Source of the DNA: Micromonospora okii
GTDB lineage: Bacteria; Actinomycetota; Actinomycetes; Mycobacteriales; Micromonosporaceae
Assembly (NCBI RefSeq): GCF_020884795.1
Contig: NZ_BBZF01000018.1
Location: forward strand, 186,001-250,000
Length of the DNA stretch: 64,000 nt
Reading direction: 5' to 3'
The notes beneath the pieces were generated by a model. It did not search any database. It was not told the DNA's origin and was given only the letters and a program-made list of their open reading frames with translations. Positions 1-8,492 of the stretch are shown one piece after another. The number at the start of each line of letters is the position of its first letter. Position 1 is the stretch's first letter. A program made the position numbers and the translations under genes.

Positions 1-820
1 GCGCGCCGCCGAGGCCCAGCGCGCCCAGGAAGCCGCCGGCCCGCGCTCGCGCCGCCCGGGGCCGCTGCGCCACGTAGGCCAGCACGATCACCAGGCAGGC
101 CAGCGCCGTGAGCAGCAGCATCTCCTCGTTGATGAAGATCTGGTACGCCACCAGCAGGCCGAGCACCAGCCCGTCGCGCCGCCAGCTCCGCCCCGGCGCG
201 CCCAGCAGCAGCACCCGGGCCACGATCACCGGCAGCAGGAAGTTGGAGACGAAGTTCGGCTGCCCGTTGGCGTGGTGCACGATGCCGGGCGCGAAGCCGA
301 GGAACGCGCCGCCGACGAACGCCGCCGCGCGCGAGCGCACCAGGTGCCGCGACAGCATCCAGTACGCGGTGCCGGCCGTCGCCGCGAGCGCCCCGCCCAG
401 GTAGAGGGAGTACGTCACCTGCGGGCCGAGCAGCCAGGTCACCGGGGCCAGGGGCAGGGTGACCCCGAGCAGAGACGTGTTCGCCATCATGTTGACCCCG
501 TCCGGGGCGTTCTGGCGCAGGGAGAACAGCGGGTTCTCCAGGTTGCGCACCGAGTACGCGCCGTGCGAGAAGAGCCACTCGAACCAACTGTGGTCGGTCG
601 GCAGGTGCGACGACACGCGGTGGTGGATGTCGGCCCAGTAGTTGAGGCACACGAGGACGCCGAGGAGCACGTACGCTCCGATGGCCAGCAGATCGGCGCG
701 GCTCGGCCGCCGGCGGCGTGCGGTGGCTGTGCCCGTCCCGTCGGGTCCGGTCGGCGCGGCCTGCGCCGAGGCGGGTGCGGAATTCGAGTTCAGCGAGGGG
801 TCTACCACCGGAACGGCCAC
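1..820 (-). CDS. Integral membrane protein, GT-C glycosyltransferase-like (partial, N-terminal 273 residues)
   Basis: The minus-strand frame opens at a GTG (820-818) and stays open to the left edge, so only the N-terminal ~273 residues are present. About 45 polar residues precede the first membrane segment (LLAIGAYVLLGVLVCLNYW), which is followed by an extracytoplasmic loop with acidic and His residues (HLPTDHSWFEW). At least four more hydrophobic segments follow, with a HHANGQPNF turn. This loop-plus-multispan architecture resembles actinobacterial GT-C (mannosyltransferase-like) membrane proteins, but no catalytic motif is certain. It is divergent from the PQQ-propeller gene at 899, with 78 bases between the starts. 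The GTG has no strong ribosome binding site, so the start is uncertain. The substrate cannot be told. Confidence 0.6.
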   Translation of the reverse strand, partial: MAVPVVDPSLNSNSAPASAQAAPTGPDGTGTATARRRRPSRADLLAIGAYVLLGVLVCLNYWADIHHRVSSHLPTDHSWFEWLFSHGAYSVRNLENPLFSLRQNAPDGVNMMANTSLLGVTLPLAPVTWLLGPQVTYSLYLGGALAATAGTAYWMLSRHLVRSRAAAFVGGAFLGFAPGIVHHANGQPNFVSNFLLPVIVARVLLLGAPGRSWRRDGLVLGLLVAYQIFINEEMLLLTALACLVIVLAYVAQRPRAARARAGGFLGALGLGGA

Positions 821-898
821 GACGCGCCATCGTACAGACGTCGCCGCGTGGCGCGGGCCGGCCGGTGCGGCCCGGCCGTCTTCGGGGGAGGAGCGTCG

Positions 899-2185
899 GT
901 GACCGTCATCGACCTCGGCGAGCTGCGGAGCGACGCCGAGCGGGATCCCCCGCCGCCGCCCCGGGCCGTAGGTCGGCCGCTGCGGGTGGCGCTGGCCGGG
1001 GCCGCCGCCCTGCTCGCCCTGGCCGGCTCCGCGCCGGTAGCGTCGCCCGCCTCGGCGCTCGTCACCGGCCCACCCGGCACCGAGGCCGTCGCCGCCGGCG
1101 GCCGGGTCTACGTGGCAGGACCGGTGTCGTCGGGCGAAGGTGGGACGCGCGAGGTGACCGCCCACGCGCCCCCGGCCCGGGCGGGCGGCGCTCTGCGACC
1201 GCTGTGGCGTGCCTCGGTGCAGATCGGTGCGGGCCCGTTGCAGGTGTGGGAGCACGTCGGGCTCGTGCTGGTCACCGGCGGGGACGACAGGCTGCTCGCG
1301 ACGGTCGCCCTGGACGCGGCGACCGGCCGTCAACGGTGGCGGCTGCCCGGTGCCTCGGCCCCGACCGTCGGCGGAGGGCTGCTGCTCTTCGGCTACGGGA
1401 CGGTCGATCCGCTGCGCGGGGTGGACGCGGCATCGGGGCGGCCTCGCTGGTCGGTGGCGGCCCACTGGAGCTGGACGGTCCGCCAACGGGGTGTGGAGAT
1501 CGACCGGATCGTGCTGCTCGGCAGGTCGGGACGGATTGAGGTGCGGGAGGCGGCGTCCGGGGCGGTTCTCGCCGCCCGCGACACTGGTAGGTCGCCGGGA
1601 GTCCAGACGGCCCGCGTCGCCGGGGGCCTGCTGCTGTTGGCGACCGGCGGCGAGACCGGCCTCGATCGGGTCACCGCCTACGGGCTGGACGCGCTGGACC
1701 GGCGCTGGGAGCTCGACCTGCCCCGGACCGGGGACCTGCCGGATTGCGGCGACCTGCTCTGCGTCGCCACCCCGGAGGCCGGGCTGGCGGTGTTCGACCC
1801 GGCGACGCGCCGGCCCAGGTGGACGAACCCGCGCTGGACCGGGGTCGTCGCGGCCCGGGGCGGCCGGCTCCTCGTGGCCGACATCGAGGACGTGACGTCG
1901 TCGGCGGCGTCGGAGGTCGCCGTGCTGGACGCCGCCACCGGGCGGACGGTCGCCGCGCTGGGAAGCTGGCGTCCGGTGGACCAGTGGGACCCGGACGGGC
2001 CGCTGTTCGGCACCCGGCCCACCCGGGAGGGCGGGCTGATCGTCGCCGAGCTGGACCCGGCGCGGGCGACGGCCCGGTGGCTCGACGTGCTGCCCGACGT
2101 GACGGGGAGGTGCCGCGCCGTCGACCGGGACCTGCTCTGCCCCGTCCGGAACGGAGCGCAGGGCTGGTGGCGGCTGCCCCGGTGA
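899..2185 (+). CDS. PQQ-like beta-propeller repeat protein, secreted or membrane-anchored (428 aa)
   Basis: A frame open from far upstream becomes protein-like only from the GTG at 899, which has a GGGGGAGGAG ribosome binding site at 884-893. After ~30 residues there is one hydrophobic segment (VALAGAAALLALAGSAP) that can act as signal peptide or anchor. The rest consists of repeats of the PQQ/quinoprotein propeller type, visible as recurrent DAATGRQRWRL, DAASGRPRWSV and DPATRRPRW motifs. No metal- or cofactor-binding motif marks it as an active quinoprotein dehydrogenase, so a structural or binding role outside the membrane is more likely. It is convergent with the C39-like gene at 2235. Related propeller proteins are common in Micromonosporaceae and have no assigned function. 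Confidence 0.75.
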   Translation: MTVIDLGELRSDAERDPPPPPRAVGRPLRVALAGAAALLALAGSAPVASPASALVTGPPGTEAVAAGGRVYVAGPVSSGEGGTREVTAHAPPARAGGALRPLWRASVQIGAGPLQVWEHVGLVLVTGGDDRLLATVALDAATGRQRWRLPGASAPTVGGGLLLFGYGTVDPLRGVDAASGRPRWSVAAHWSWTVRQRGVEIDRIVLLGRSGRIEVREAASGAVLAARDTGRSPGVQTARVAGGLLLLATGGETGLDRVTAYGLDALDRRWELDLPRTGDLPDCGDLLCVATPEAGLAVFDPATRRPRWTNPRWTGVVAARGGRLLVADIEDVTSSAASEVAVLDAATGRTVAALGSWRPVDQWDPDGPLFGTRPTREGGLIVAELDPARATARWLDVLPDVTGRCRAVDRDLLCPVRNGAQGWWRLPR

Positions 2186-2234
2186 GGCCGCTGGCGGCTG
2201 CTGTGGTGCGCCCGGGCCCGGCGCGCCCGACCGG

Positions 2235-3431
2235 TCACCAGTTGGGCTGGGCGGGCGGCGGGGGCAGCGGCACGTCGGGCGGGCGGATCACGTAGGCGAT
2301 CCCGCCGCTGCCGGACTGCCAGGCCGCCTCCAGGCGGTGCCGGTCCACGGTGCGGCGCACGCCGGAGTCGTCGGGGGCGTACGGGTCGTTGAGCACCGGG
2401 TCGCCGTCGGCGGTGAACCCGACCAGCACCATCAGGTGCCCCCGGGTGTCGTAGTCCAGCCCCGGCACGTCGCCGGCGCGGAACGCGGCGGAGATCACCA
2501 GCGGCACCCCGGCGGCCACGAACTCCCCGGCCTCGGCCAGTGACCGCAGCCGGGTGACGAACGCGTCCACCCCGTGCCCGGCGGCGTACGCGGTGTTGAA
2601 GGCCCAGTTCCCGGCCCCGCCGTAGGCCGGGTCGAAGCAGTGCCGGGCGGCGTGCGTCACCACCGGCCGGGGGCCGGTGGGCACGACCCAGGCGTACCGG
2701 TCGGGGGTCGGGCCGACGCCCCAGTGGTCCAGCACCATGGAGACGCTGGTCGGGCTGCACCAGGAGTCCCCGCCGCCGCCCCAGCGCCGCTCGGCCCCGC
2801 CGTGCAGCCGCTGCGAGTACCGGGGCACGTCCAGCACCCGGCCCCACCCGGTCCGGTCGCCCTCGGCGGCCCGGTGCGCGTCGACCGGCAGGACCGGACG
2901 GGGGCCGGAGGCGACCGCGCCGAGGCCGCGCAGGACGGGGGTGGCGGCACTGCCGCCCGGCCGCAGCAGGGTCACCCGGGCCTGCCAGCCGGTGACCGTC
3001 GCGCCGCTGACGACCAGGGTGTCCGCGTCGACGCGGGCGTCGGCGTCGGCCTGGCCGGGCAGGGAGGTGCGGCCGAAGGGCTCGTCGTCGGCGGCCCAGC
3101 GGGCCAGCGCGTACCAGCCGGTGGCCGGGGCGCCGTCGTGCCAGCCGCGTAGCTCGACGATGATGCCGCAGCCGTCGGGGGTCTCCGCGGCCCAGGAGGG
3201 GACGATCTCGGCGACGGCGAACCCGGTGGCCACCGGCGGAGAGGTCCAGGTCGCCGCGTCGTACCGGCGGGTGTCGTCGGCCGGGTGGGCGAGGGTGCCG
3301 GTCGGGGCGGCGAGAACCGCGCCGCCGTCGCCCGCGCGCACCCCGTCGCAGGCCCCGGCGGGCAGGTCGGCGGGGAGGCGGAAGCGCCGCTGGGCGACGT
3401 CGCGCCGGGACACGCGTGCCGGTCCGGTCAT
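2235..3431 (-). CDS. C39-like family peptidase (398 aa)
   Basis: The C-terminal ~180 residues carry the papain-fold signature of C39-like (Peptidase_C39_2) proteins. The nucleophile is Cys225 in DSWCSPTSVSMVLDHWG, His332 lies in GHLMVLVGFTADGDP, and the acidic partner is probably the Asp in LNDPYAPDD. The N-terminal ~200 residues form a beta-rich domain of unknown role that often precedes this domain in actinobacteria. The ATG at 3431 is preferred to the GTG at 3437 because the GGAGG box then sits 8 bases away instead of 2. No signal peptide is evident at this start, which is odd for a family often exported. Substrate is unknown. It is convergent with the PQQ gene and divergent from the two-component genes. 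Confidence 0.75.
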   Translation of the reverse strand: MTGPARVSRRDVAQRRFRLPADLPAGACDGVRAGDGGAVLAAPTGTLAHPADDTRRYDAATWTSPPVATGFAVAEIVPSWAAETPDGCGIIVELRGWHDGAPATGWYALARWAADDEPFGRTSLPGQADADARVDADTLVVSGATVTGWQARVTLLRPGGSAATPVLRGLGAVASGPRPVLPVDAHRAAEGDRTGWGRVLDVPRYSQRLHGGAERRWGGGGDSWCSPTSVSMVLDHWGVGPTPDRYAWVVPTGPRPVVTHAARHCFDPAYGGAGNWAFNTAYAAGHGVDAFVTRLRSLAEAGEFVAAGVPLVISAAFRAGDVPGLDYDTRGHLMVLVGFTADGDPVLNDPYAPDDSGVRRTVDRHRLEAAWQSGSGGIAYVIRPPDVPLPPPPAQPNW

Positions 3432-3493
3432 CGCCACTCCCTCCGCCGCAGATCAGCGCCGGGAAGCATCCCGTACCTGAAGATTTTTTGCAA

Positions 3494-3520
3494 CGCCCCG
3501 GCGGTGACGCGGCCGGGGCG
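3494..3520. repeat. 9-bp inverted repeat in the divergent C39-like / response regulator region
   Basis: CGCCCCGGC (3494-3502) and GCCGGGGCG (3512-3520) pair perfectly around a 9-base loop. A run of six T lies on the left side (3485-3490), so neither strand has the hairpin-then-T order of an intrinsic terminator. A protein-binding or RNA structure role in the divergent control region is possible but unproven. Confidence 0.4.
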
Positions 3521-3542
3521 ACGCCGGTTTGGTGGCCGGCAC

Positions 3543-3548
3543 TAGGTT
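3543..3548 (+). promoter_or_regulatory. Candidate -10 box (TAGGTT) of the two-component operon
   Basis: TAGGTT fits the actinobacterial TANNNT box. Transcription would start near 3555, giving a short leader that contains the GGGGAGG ribosome binding site (3567-3573) before the ATG at 3579. No good -35 element is seen 16-18 bases upstream, so this is tentative. Confidence 0.3.
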
Positions 3549-3578
3549 GTCGGAAGGTCAGCCGGCGGGGAGGTCGGG

Positions 3579-4247
3579 ATGCGGGTACTGGTGGTCGAGG
3601 ACGAGCGCAACCTCGCCGACGCGATCGCGCGCGGGCTGCGCAAGCGCGGCATGGCCGTGGACGTGGCCTACGACGGCGACAGCGGCCACGAGATGGCCTT
3701 CGTCACCCGGTACGACGTGGTGGTGCTGGACCGGGACCTGCCCGGGATGCACGGCGACCAGATCTGCGCCGAGCTGGCCGCCTCCGGCACCCTGACCCGG
3801 GTGCTCATGCTCACCGCCAGCGGCACGGTCGCCGACCGCGTCGAGGGGTTGCAGCTCGGCGCGGACGACTACCTGCCCAAGCCGTTCGCCTTCGACGAAC
3901 TGGTCGCCCGGTTGCAGGCGCTCGGCCGACGGGCCACCCCGCCCGCGCCGCCGGTGCTCGCCGTCGCCGACCTGGTGCTCGACCCGGCCCGCCGGGTGGT
4001 GACCCGGGGCGGCGTGCCGGTGGACCTGACGAACAAGGAGTTCGGCGTGCTGGCCGAGCTGCTCAAGGCGCGCGGGGCCGTGGTCTCCAGCGAGGAGCTG
4101 CTGGAGCGCGTCTGGGACGCCAACACCGACCCGTTCACCACCATCGTCCGGGTGACCGTGATGACCCTGCGGAGGAAGCTGGGCGACCCGCCGCTGATCG
4201 AGACGGTGGTCGGGGCCGGCTACCGCACGGCGGAGGGGGCGGCGTGA
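3579..4247 (+). CDS. OmpR/PhoB-family response regulator (222 aa)
   Basis: A DNA-binding response regulator. The receiver domain (1-~115) has the acidic pocket E7/D8, phosphoacceptor D51 in VVVLDRDLPG, T79 and K101 in LPKPF. The C-terminal winged helix (~125-220) has the OmpR pattern: NKEFGVLAELL, then TIVRVTVMTLRRKLGDP and GAGYRT near the end. Length is typical. The start has an excellent GGGGAGG ribosome binding site 5 bases away. The stop overlaps the GTG of the sensor kinase by 4 bases, so the two are translationally coupled. Signal and regulon are unknown. Kinase/regulator pairs of this arrangement often control envelope functions, and a secreted propeller gene lies downstream. Confidence 0.93.
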   Translation: MRVLVVEDERNLADAIARGLRKRGMAVDVAYDGDSGHEMAFVTRYDVVVLDRDLPGMHGDQICAELAASGTLTRVLMLTASGTVADRVEGLQLGADDYLPKPFAFDELVARLQALGRRATPPAPPVLAVADLVLDPARRVVTRGGVPVDLTNKEFGVLAELLKARGAVVSSEELLERVWDANTDPFTTIVRVTVMTLRRKLGDPPLIETVVGAGYRTAEGAA

Positions 4248-5482
4248 GCGGCGGGACCGGGCGGGGCGTGCTGCCACGGCTGCGGCCCACCCTGCGTTTG
4301 CGGCCCACCCTGCGGCTGCGGCTGACCCTGCTCAACGGGGTGCTGCTGGTCGGCGCCGGGGCGATCCTGGTGCTGCTGGCCTGGCTGCTGGTCCGCGACG
4401 CGCTGCGCCCCACCGACGAGCTGCTCCCCGGCACCACCGTGCTGCTGGCCGACGGCCGCTCCCTGGACGCCGCGCAGTGGCAGCAGCAGCTCGTCGACGC
4501 GACCTCCCAGGAGCTGCTGGTCAAGGGGCTGCTGGCGCTGCTGGCGATCGGCCTGGTCGGGGTGGGCGGCGCGTACGCCGTGGCGGGTCGGGCGCTGCGC
4601 CCGCTGCACCAGGTCACCGCGACCGCCCAGCGCCTCGGCGAGGCCACCCTCGACCAGCGGATCGGCTGGTCCGGCGCGGACGACGAGGTGGCCGAGCTGG
4701 CCAAGACGTTCGACGCGATGCTGGACCGGATCGCCGCCGCGTTCGAGGCGCAGAAGCGCTTCGTGGCCAACGCGTCGCACGAGCTGCGCACCCCGCTCGC
4801 GGTGATGCGTACCGAGATCGACGTGACGCTCAGCGACGACGAGGCCGACGCCGCCGAGTACCGGCGGATGGCCACCGTGGTCCGGGACGCCTCCGAGCGG
4901 GCCAACGGGCTGGTCGACGCGCTGCTGGTGCTGGCCCGCAGCGAGGCGCAGGCCGGCCGCTCCCTGGGCCGGCGCACCCGGTGCGACCTCGCCACCGGCA
5001 CCACCAACGCGCTGTCGGCGATGCGCCGGGAGGTGGAGCGGATCGGGCTGCGGGTGCAGACCTCGCTGAAGCCCGCGCCGGTGGTCGGCGACCCCGGCCT
5101 GCTGGACCGGCTGGCCGGCAACCTCGTCGAGAACGCCGTGCGCTACAACCACCTGCACGGCCGGATGGTGGTGCGCACCGGGACGGACGGGCGTACCTCC
5201 TGGCTGGTGGTGACCAACACCGGGTTCGAGGTCAGCCAGGCCGACGTGCCGGGGCTGTTCGAGCCGTTCCGCCGGGGCGGGCAGGAACGCACCGGGGCCC
5301 GGGGCTCCGGGCTGGGGCTTTCCATCGTCCGGGCGGTCTGCGACGCGCACGGCGGCACCGTGCGCGTGGTCGCGCAGCCCGGCGGCGGCCTGGAGGTCAC
5401 CGTGACCCTGCCCGCCGCCGACGCCACGCCGGCGGCGACCGGCCCGGCCGCCCACGTCGGCCGCACCGCCGCCGGCCGCTGA
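4244..5482 (+). CDS. Membrane sensor histidine kinase, HAMP-HisKA-HATPase (412 aa)
   Basis: The partner kinase of the regulator at 3579. Two membrane segments (about residues 25-46 and 92-115) flank a short extracytoplasmic loop of ~45 residues. A HAMP linker (GRALRPLHQVTATAQRLG) follows, then HisKA with phosphorylatable His179 in NASHELRTPLAVM. The HATPase domain has the N box NLVENAVRYN, a G1-like TNTGF segment and the G2 box GSGLGLSIVRAVCDAHGG. The GTG start at 4244 overlaps the regulator's TGA. The small sensor loop suggests it senses membrane or envelope state, not a large ligand. The first residues are basic with a tandem LRPTLRLRPTLRLRLTL repeat, encoded by repeated CTGCGGCCCACC. Confidence 0.92.
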   Translation: MSGGTGRGVLPRLRPTLRLRPTLRLRLTLLNGVLLVGAGAILVLLAWLLVRDALRPTDELLPGTTVLLADGRSLDAAQWQQQLVDATSQELLVKGLLALLAIGLVGVGGAYAVAGRALRPLHQVTATAQRLGEATLDQRIGWSGADDEVAELAKTFDAMLDRIAAAFEAQKRFVANASHELRTPLAVMRTEIDVTLSDDEADAAEYRRMATVVRDASERANGLVDALLVLARSEAQAGRSLGRRTRCDLATGTTNALSAMRREVERIGLRVQTSLKPAPVVGDPGLLDRLAGNLVENAVRYNHLHGRMVVRTGTDGRTSWLVVTNTGFEVSQADVPGLFEPFRRGGQERTGARGSGLGLSIVRAVCDAHGGTVRVVAQPGGGLEVTVTLPAADATPAATGPAAHVGRTAAGR

Positions 5483-5540
5483 CCACCGCCGATTTCCGCT
5501 GACCACCGCCGGTCTCCGCCGACCACCACCGATGGTCGAC
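5481..5540. repeat. Three tandem 20-bp repeats after the kinase gene
   Basis: Units begin at 5481, 5501 and 5521 with GACCACCGCCG followed by variable bases (GATTTCCGCT, GGTCTCCGCC, then a more diverged third unit). The array starts at the kinase stop codon and fills the first part of a 227-base gene-free stretch (5483-5709). The remainder shows only GC-rich sequence and the ribosome binding site of the next gene. Confidence 0.6.
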
Positions 5541-5709
5541 CGCCGCCGCGCCGGCCGGCGACGCGGGCGGGACCTTCGGCCACTGGACTCCACGGCGGCG
5601 GTGGGCCACAGTGTGGTGGCGCCACGCCCCCCGAGGCGCGCCCCGGGCCGGCCGCGCGCGAGCCGTCCGGTGGCGAGAACCCCTTCCGTACGTGCTCCGG
5701 GAGTTGCCC

Positions 5710-8250
5710 GTGCCCCACCACCCGGCCCTGCCCCGCCGTGCCGTGGCCGCGCTCGCCGCGGTCGGCCTGACCGCCGCCGGCCTCGCCGTCGGCGGCGCGG
5801 CGTCCGCCGCCCCCGACCACGCCACGGTGGTCTCCGCCGTGCCGTCCAACGCCTCGCCGGACATCGTGGACGGCACCGTCTTCGCCATCCACGACGCCGG
5901 CACGAAGATCATCGCGGCGGGTTCGTTCACCAAGGTCCAGAACCGCAACTCCGACGTGGACATCAGCCGCAACTACGTGCTCGCCTTCGACAAGGCCACC
6001 GGCGAGGTCGACACCGCGTTCGCGCCCGTCGTCGACAACGAGGTGAGCGCCGTCGCGGCTGGCCCCACCGCCGGCACCGTCTACCTGGCCGGCAAGTTCA
6101 ACACGGTCAACGGGGTCACCCGGCGCAAGGTGGCCCTGGTCGACGTCGCCACCGGGGCCACGGTCACCAGCTTCGCCGGCCCGGCGTTCAACGGCCTGGT
6201 CAACGACGTCGCCCTGGCCGGCAACCGGCTGCTCGTCGGCGGCATCTTCACCACCGCCGGCAACGCCAACCCGCGCGGCGGCCTCGCCTCGCTCAACGCC
6301 ACCACCGGGGCGCTCGACGGCTACCTCACCACCACCCTGACGGAGAACCACAACTACGACGGGGTGAGCGGGGCCAAGGCCGGCGTCGGCCCGGAGAAGC
6401 TCGCGCTCTCCCCGGACGGCGCCACCCTCGTCGTCGTCGGCAACTTCAAGAAGGCCGACGGGGTGCTGCACGACCAGATCGTGAAGCTGGACCTCGGCCC
6501 CACGGCGGCGACCGTCGCCGACTGGAACACCAGCCGGTACACCCCGCGCTGCACGTTCAAGTCGTTCGACTCGTACATGCGCGACGTGGCCATGTCCCCG
6601 GACGGCAGCTACTTCGTGGTGGTCACCACCGGCGGGAAGTACGGCGGGACGCTCTGCGACTCCGCCGCCCGCTGGGAGACCGCCGCCACCGGCGACGGGC
6701 AGGAGCCCACCTGGGTCGACCACTCCGGCGGCGACACGTTCCTGTCGGTGGCGGTCAGCGAGCAGGCCGTCTACGTCGGCGGGCACCTGCGCTGGCTCAA
6801 CAACAGCCTGGGCGCCGACAACGCGGGCGCCGGGGCCGTCGGCCGGGCCAGCGTCGCCGCACTCGACCCGCGCAACGGCCTGCCGCTGTCCTGGAACCCG
6901 GGCCGGCACCCGCGCGGCTACGGCGTCGCGGAGCTGCTGGTCACCCCGGAGGGCCTCTGGCTGGGCTCGGACCATTCCTGGATCGGCAACTTCCGGTACC
7001 GCCGGGAGCGGATCGCGTTCTTCCCGCTGACCGGCGGCAGCGCGCCGCACCCGACCACCACCGCCGGCCTCCCCGGCACCGTCCACCAGCTCGGGGTGCC
7101 CGCGCCGACGAACGTGCTGTACCGGGTCAACGCGGGCGGCCCGGCCGTCGCGGCGACCGCCGGCGGGCCGGACTGGAGCGCCGACGACGCCGCCAACCCC
7201 AGCCCGTACCACAACGGCGGCAGCAGCGCGTCGGGCTTCGCCGCCGGGGCCACCCTGGACTCCACCGTGCCGGCCGGCACCCCGGCCGCCCTCTTCGACG
7301 ACGAGCGGTACGACCCCAACGGCGCGCCCGAGATGCAGTGGGACTTCCCGGTGCCCGCCGGCACCGAGGTGGAGGTCCGGCTCCACCTCGCCAACCGGTA
7401 CGCCGGCACGGCGCTTCCCGGGAGCCGGGTCTTCGACGTGGCCCTGGACGGCACGCTCGTCCTCGACGACCTGGACCTGGCGGTGAACCCGGGGCACAAC
7501 GTCGCCACCACGCGGTCGTTCACCGTGGTCAGCGACGGCAACGTCGACATCGACTTCGGCCACGTGCGGGAGAACCCCATCGTCAGCGCCATCGAGATCG
7601 TCAAGACCGGGCCGCCGCCCGCCGGCACCGGCGACGAGGCGCAGTCCCGCTCGTACGACGGGGCGGGCGCGGTCGGCGCGCCGACCCCGCTGGCCAACCC
7701 GGACGGCACCGCCTGGTCGACGGCCAGGGGCGCGTTCTGGGTCGGCGGCACCCTCTTCTACGGGATGAACGGGGCGCTGCACCGGCGCTCCTTCGACGGC
7801 ACCACCCTCGGCGCGCCGAGCCTGGTCGACCCGTACCACGACGCGTACTGGGACACGGTGGAGACCGACTCGGGGCCGGAGGGCCAGACGTACGTCGGCG
7901 TGACCAGCAACTTCTACCCGGAGATCGCCAACGTCACCGGAATGCTGTACACCGCCGGCCGGCTCTACTACACCCTGGCCGGCCAGAACGGGCTGTACTG
8001 GCGCTGGTTCACCCCGGACAGCGGCGCGGTCGGCGCGGAGAAGTTCACCGTCGCGGGCGTGACCGGCTTCGCCGACACCGGGTCGGTCTTCCTGGCCGGC
8101 GGCACCCTGTACCGGGTCAGCCGCTCGACCGGCGCGCTCGCCTCGACCGCGTGGGCCGGCGGCGCGCCCACCGGCGCGTTCACCACCGTCAGCGGCCCCG
8201 CCGTGGACGGGGTGGACTGGCGCGCCAAGGCCGTCTTCGTCGGCCCGTAA
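5710..8250 (+). CDS. Secreted beta-propeller protein with malectin-like domain (846 aa)
   Basis: Chosen start is GTG 5710, with CCGGGAG 6 bases upstream, placing a clear signal peptide at the N-terminus (RRAVAALAAVGLTAAGLAV, then AASAAPDH). Residues ~35-440 contain propeller-like repeats (AIHDAGTKIIAAGSFTKV, VYLAGKFNTVNG, LLVGGIFTTAGN), a pattern seen in DUF5122/delta-60-type extracellular repeats. Residues ~469-633 match the malectin-type carbohydrate-binding fold: NAGGPAVAA, PDWSADDAANPS and LFDDERYDPNG, then VFDVALDGTLVLDDLDL and DFGHVRENPIVSAIEI. The tail (~640-846) is another repeat-rich beta domain. It is probably an extracellular carbohydrate- or wall-associated protein. No enzymatic residues are recognisable. 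Confidence 0.8.
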   Translation: MPHHPALPRRAVAALAAVGLTAAGLAVGGAASAAPDHATVVSAVPSNASPDIVDGTVFAIHDAGTKIIAAGSFTKVQNRNSDVDISRNYVLAFDKATGEVDTAFAPVVDNEVSAVAAGPTAGTVYLAGKFNTVNGVTRRKVALVDVATGATVTSFAGPAFNGLVNDVALAGNRLLVGGIFTTAGNANPRGGLASLNATTGALDGYLTTTLTENHNYDGVSGAKAGVGPEKLALSPDGATLVVVGNFKKADGVLHDQIVKLDLGPTAATVADWNTSRYTPRCTFKSFDSYMRDVAMSPDGSYFVVVTTGGKYGGTLCDSAARWETAATGDGQEPTWVDHSGGDTFLSVAVSEQAVYVGGHLRWLNNSLGADNAGAGAVGRASVAALDPRNGLPLSWNPGRHPRGYGVAELLVTPEGLWLGSDHSWIGNFRYRRERIAFFPLTGGSAPHPTTTAGLPGTVHQLGVPAPTNVLYRVNAGGPAVAATAGGPDWSADDAANPSPYHNGGSSASGFAAGATLDSTVPAGTPAALFDDERYDPNGAPEMQWDFPVPAGTEVEVRLHLANRYAGTALPGSRVFDVALDGTLVLDDLDLAVNPGHNVATTRSFTVVSDGNVDIDFGHVRENPIVSAIEIVKTGPPPAGTGDEAQSRSYDGAGAVGAPTPLANPDGTAWSTARGAFWVGGTLFYGMNGALHRRSFDGTTLGAPSLVDPYHDAYWDTVETDSGPEGQTYVGVTSNFYPEIANVTGMLYTAGRLYYTLAGQNGLYWRWFTPDSGAVGAEKFTVAGVTGFADTGSVFLAGGTLYRVSRSTGALASTAWAGGAPTGAFTTVSGPAVDGVDWRAKAVFVGP

Positions 8251-8334
8251 CCCCGCGCCACGACGGCGTTCCGGCCCGGTCCCGCGTCCGCGCGGGGCCG
8301 GGCCGCCCCCTTTCCGGTACGCGTCGAAAAGGCG

Positions 8335-8363
8335 TTGCCGGTGCCGCCGGGGCCTGGCACGAT
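8335..8363 (+). promoter_or_regulatory. Candidate promoter for the micro-ORF/VOC transcript
   Basis: TTGCCG (8335-8340) and CACGAT (8358-8363) are separated by 17 bases, and TGG directly before the second box gives an extended -10 appearance. The predicted start near 8370 would give a leader containing the 13-codon reading frame at 8403 and then the VOC gene. Confidence 0.35.
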
Positions 8364-8402
8364 CACCGGCGTCAGCCCGAGGCCCGGAGGGAGGTGCGGT
8401 TG

Positions 8403-8444
8403 ATGTCCACGACCAGTCCCGCGCCCCGCTCCACCCGCCGCTGA
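8403..8444 (+). CDS. Possible 13-residue leader peptide upstream of the VOC gene
   Basis: A very short frame, ATG (8403) to TGA (8444), encodes MSTTSPAPRSTRR. It is preceded by GGAGGGAGGTGCGGTTG, a strong Shine-Dalgarno sequence at good spacing, and lies 48 bases before the GTG of the VOC gene. The peptide is too small for a domain. Its strong ribosome binding site and position suggest a leader peptide or translational control of the downstream gene. It could equally be a chance frame; only ribosome profiling would settle that. Confidence 0.35.
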   Translation: MSTTSPAPRSTRR

Positions 8445-8492
8445 CCTCTGCCGATCGCGCGGGGCGCTCCACTCCACGACGGAGGAACGACC

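Noticed and set aside
3484..3520. T-run and hairpin as an intrinsic terminator upstream of the response regulator
   Set aside because: The six T precede the hairpin on the plus strand and become A on the minus strand, so neither strand has the stem-then-T order.
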